Part shown: positions 5,955 to 8,180 of the stretch, in pieces
How the letters are laid out: each line of letters opens with the position of its first letter
Position numbering within the stretch: the stretch's first letter is position 1
From: Candidatus Kerfeldbacteria bacterium
GTDB taxonomy: Bacteria; Patescibacteriota; Patescibacteriia; UBA9570
Length of the DNA stretch: 8,180 nt
Assembly (NCBI GenBank): GCA_016207285.1
Contig: JACQPW010000050.1
Location: forward strand, 1 to 8,180
Direction: 5' to 3'
The notes under the pieces: model-generated
What the model was told of the DNA's origin: nothing
The model's input: the letters and a program-made list of their open reading frames with translations, nothing else
Database searches by the model: none
Program-made: the position numbers and the translations under genes

Positions 5955-8060
5955 ATGCCCAATATCTCCCTGTGGTTCGATCAAGTCCCGGATCAACTGA
6001 AGTACCCTAAGTTGAGCCAGGCAGCCGCAGCTGATGTGGTGGTAGTGGGTGCTGGCTTGGCTGGTATCCTAACGGCTTATCAGTTAGCCAAAGCTGGTAA
6101 AAAGGTCATTGTCTTAGAACAGAATCATGTGGCTACGGGTGATAGTGGTTTTACCACGGCGTTTGTGAGCCGCGTGCTTGATGCCGATATTCCACAGTTG
6201 GCACAACGGTATGGTTTACCGAAATTGAAAGCAATTTACCTAACCTATGCCGACGCCCAACAACAGTTGTTCGATATTGTCCAACGAGAACAGATTGACT
6301 GTGATTTTAAAATGGATCCATCGCAGTGGTATTGCACGCCAGCGGATTGGGCAGTGATTCAACAGTTAGATCCCAAAGCCAAATGGGTTGAGAATTATAT
6401 CCAGTTCGAGCACGAAGGTTCCTTCCATATTCGGAAGTTCATCTTAGGCTTACTCAATACAACCGTTGGTAAACAGATCAAGATTTTTGAAGAAACAGTA
6501 GTGACCGCTATTACTCCAGATGCTAAGAAGGTGCTGGTGACGACATCTGAAGGCAAGGTAGTGGCTAAACAGGTAGTGGTTGCTTCCGGCTTGCCAGCCT
6601 GTTTTCCGGAATTACACTCGTTATTTGAAACTCAACTCACGTATGTCATCGCCGCTCGTTATCCAGGCGCCGCACCCATTCCGGATGGGCAATTTTGGGA
6701 TAGCACCACGCCTTATCATTACTGGCGTAAAACCGATGCCAACACCATCATGTTAGGTGGGGAAGATCGTGCCAGTAGTGCACCACAACCAACTGCCTCA
6801 CCGTATGATGCCTTAACGGCTTGGTTACATCAGCGTTTCCCAGGAGCGGCTACCGTAACACATACCTGGTCTGGTAGTTTGTTCGAGACCGAGGATGGGT
6901 TACCCTATGCGTTACCTCATCCACAACATTCTCAGCAGGTCTTTGTAGCGTGTGGCCTGTCGGGTAATGGGATGGTGGGCAGTGCGGTCGCTGCCCAGTT
7001 ACTCAGTGGCTATGTACTGGGTGCTATTCCAGAGCATGCTAAATTATTTACTTTGCAACGTACCGGCAAGAAGTTACCGAAACCCAAAGTGCCTGGCGAA
7101 CTCAAAGCCTGGCTCAAATGGTTACTGCGCGTCGTGCTGGTGGTGGCTTACGCTACAGCGCTCGTGATGCCGGCCATGATCTTCTTTCAAGCGCGTGGCG
7201 GTACGGGGTTTTTGGCTGACTTAGATAATCAAACCATTAGCTCATTACTCTTCCCGCTAGTAGGTCTATACGCCTTCACTTTGGTGTGGGCGCAATTTGT
7301 GTTGGGCAGTGCTATGTGGTTATGGCGTAAAGTGTTTAGTTGGATTGAACCGTTCCATCGCACCCAAGGATTATTTGCCTTACTGTTCGCTTTCTTACAT
7401 CCTACCATGATTGCCTATGGCTATGGTTTGGAGCTGTATATCAGTCGAGATTATGTAGCCCCAGAGATGCAGTTGTACCTTTACCTGGGTTACTTCCAGT
7501 TGTTGCTGATGGTCTGCACAGTGATCACTGCGCTGCTGCGGAAAAAATCCTTCATGAAAAAGATTTGGCGTTATGTGCATTTTGCCAACTATGCAGTCTT
7601 TGCATCGGTTTGGATTCACAGTTGGTTTCTGGGTTCCGATGTTCGTTTCAGTAATTTAAAATATCTTTGGATTGGATACGCAGTGACCGCTGTCCTGACA
7701 GTTGGATTACGCTTGTATGATCGTTTCCGGCCGGGCGAAAAAGTAATCGCTAGTGGTGCCTGGGTAAAAGCCGCCACGATTGCTCAAGTACAACCGGGTA
7801 AAGCGTACCTGGCTACGATTGGTACCAAGCAACTGGCCATGTTTAATTTTAATGGCAAGTATTACGCCATGGATAACCTCTGCACCCACGCCGGTGGGCC
7901 ACTCTGCCAGGGTTCATTATCAGGTAGTACGGTCGAATGTCCGTGGCATAGCTCTACTTTTGATATTACCACCGGTGCCGTCATTGATGGTCCAGCCCGT
8001 CGGCCACAACGCAGTTACCCAACCAAAGTGGAAGGGGATGTGATTTTTATACAGAATTAA
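5955..8060 (+). CDS. DAO-type FAD oxidoreductase / ferric-reductase-like cytochrome b / Rieske fusion
   Basis: A 701-residue, three-domain redox protein. Residues 1-358 form a DAO-family FAD domain: the Rossmann motif GAGLAG (32-37) with acidic Glu55 ending the second strand, GFTTAF (65-70), MLGGEDR (266-272), DGLPYALP (314-321) and VACGLSGNGM (331-340). Residues about 388-588 contain six hydrophobic helices (roughly 388-410, 428-450, 468-490, 504-527, 538-559, 568-586). Helix three has His468 and His482, and helix five His542 and His555. These gaps of 14 and 13 are those of ferric reductases and NADPH oxidases, so two b hemes are likely. Residues about 597-701 are a Rieske ferredoxin: CTH (643-645), 16 residues, then CPWH (662-665), binding [2Fe-2S]. 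With no signal peptide and six helices, both soluble domains should face the cytoplasm. Electrons could pass from an amine or amino-acid substrate through FAD and the Rieske cluster to heme and outward. No NAD(P)H-binding domain is present. The start is supported by the N-terminal SLWFD, typical of this DAO branch. Substrate and acceptor are unknown. Confidence 0.85.
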   Translation: MPNISLWFDQVPDQLKYPKLSQAAAADVVVVGAGLAGILTAYQLAKAGKKVIVLEQNHVATGDSGFTTAFVSRVLDADIPQLAQRYGLPKLKAIYLTYADAQQQLFDIVQREQIDCDFKMDPSQWYCTPADWAVIQQLDPKAKWVENYIQFEHEGSFHIRKFILGLLNTTVGKQIKIFEETVVTAITPDAKKVLVTTSEGKVVAKQVVVASGLPACFPELHSLFETQLTYVIAARYPGAAPIPDGQFWDSTTPYHYWRKTDANTIMLGGEDRASSAPQPTASPYDALTAWLHQRFPGAATVTHTWSGSLFETEDGLPYALPHPQHSQQVFVACGLSGNGMVGSAVAAQLLSGYVLGAIPEHAKLFTLQRTGKKLPKPKVPGELKAWLKWLLRVVLVVAYATALVMPAMIFFQARGGTGFLADLDNQTISSLLFPLVGLYAFTLVWAQFVLGSAMWLWRKVFSWIEPFHRTQGLFALLFAFLHPTMIAYGYGLELYISRDYVAPEMQLYLYLGYFQLLLMVCTVITALLRKKSFMKKIWRYVHFANYAVFASVWIHSWFLGSDVRFSNLKYLWIGYAVTAVLTVGLRLYDRFRPGEKVIASGAWVKAATIAQVQPGKAYLATIGTKQLAMFNFNGKYYAMDNLCTHAGGPLCQGSLSGSTVECPWHSSTFDITTGAVIDGPARRPQRSYPTKVEGDVIFIQN

Positions 8061-8076
8061 CACCTAATCTCCCCAG

Positions 8077-8121
8077 CCCTCTTTCCTATGCAGGAAAGAG
8101 GGAGTTGTTTTAGTATTTTTT
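8077..8121 (+). terminator. Long hairpin with T-rich tail after the redox gene
   Basis: CCCTCTTTCCT (8077-8087) pairs perfectly with AGGAAAGAGGG (8092-8102) across a 4-nt ATGC loop, an 11-bp stem. The tail 8105-8121 is T-rich but interrupted, with its longest T-run (six) at 8116-8121, about 14 nt after the stem. It is a plausible but not classical terminator, 16 nt after the stop codon. The flanks (CTCCCCAG before, AG after) make it look like another dispersed intergenic palindrome that may serve as a terminator. Confidence 0.6.
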
Positions 8122-8180
8122 GTAGTACCATCCGTAAATCATAAATGACCTCCTCATTATTAAATCTAATAGTCCTAGAC
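8110..8180 (-). CDS. Possible C-terminal end of a convergent gene (partial)
   Basis: Reading the minus strand from the window edge, one frame is open and ends with LGLLDLIMRRSFMIYGWYYKKY and a TAA at 8112-8110. Only 22 complete codons are visible, so chance is a real possibility. The hydrophobic-then-basic/aromatic composition looks protein-like, and the convergent arrangement around a shared hairpin makes sense. I recognise no family. Within it AGGAGG (8154-8149) lies 6 nt before an in-frame ATG (8142), so a 10-codon peptide MIYGWYYKKY is the alternative reading. Confidence 0.25.
   Translation of the reverse strand, partial: LGLLDLIMRRSFMIYGWYYKKY

Noticed and set aside
51..8133. Nine-base repeat GTACCATCC at 51-59 and 8125-8133
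   Set aside because: More than a hundred 9-base matches are expected by chance in a window of this size, and the flanks do not extend the match.
1..8180. CRISPR array, tRNA genes or an insertion sequence
   Set aside because: No regularly spaced repeats, tRNA cloverleaf or transposase gene with terminal repeats was seen on either strand.

Overview
The window holds a compact plus-strand purine-biosynthesis gene group, then a gene-free stretch that looks like a structured non-coding RNA with its own promoter and terminator, then a large three-part membrane redox fusion. Composition is moderate in GC. The standard genetic code fits: a TGA ends the fifth gene, and Trp is read from TGG. No taxonomic marker is present. 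A bacterium is clear. Three things hint at an under-sampled lineage, possibly Patescibacteria/CPR, but do not prove it: very tight gene packing, no Shine-Dalgarno sequence before any of the six main genes, and a mix of E. coli-like PurB with archaeal-looking PurD. This is inference.

Layout. Positions 1-125 carry a perfect 15-bp inverted repeat and a probable extended -10 promoter. Positions 126-1463 are purB, 1465-2934 purF, 2946-4262 purD, 4255-4827 purN and 4831-5511 a GNAT-like protein. Gaps are 1 nt, 11 nt, an 8-nt overlap and 3 nt, so these five genes almost certainly form one transcription unit. PurF, PurD and PurN carry out the first three steps from PRPP to formyl-GAR. PurB acts later (SAICAR to AICAR, and adenylosuccinate to AMP). 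The remaining steps (purL, purM, purE/K/C, purH) are not in the window.

Positions 5512-5954 contain no credible gene. A consensus-like sigma70 promoter (TTGACA, 17 nt, TAAGGT) overlaps the stop codon of the fifth gene. It is followed by about 370 nt whose two ends are perfectly complementary over 12 bp. That segment contains several nested hairpins, including a UUCG tetraloop, and ends at a good intrinsic terminator. I could not match it to RNase P RNA, tmRNA, SRP RNA, 6S RNA or a riboswitch that I know. It is the best candidate here for something undescribed.

Positions 5955-8060 encode a 701-residue protein. It joins a D-amino-acid-oxidase-like FAD domain, a six-helix cytochrome b domain with the His spacing of ferric reductases/NADPH oxidases, and a C-terminal Rieske [2Fe-2S] domain. 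Together they could form a one-chain transmembrane electron-transfer path. After it come a long palindromic hairpin with a T-rich tail and, at the right edge, the possible C-terminal end of a convergent minus-strand gene.
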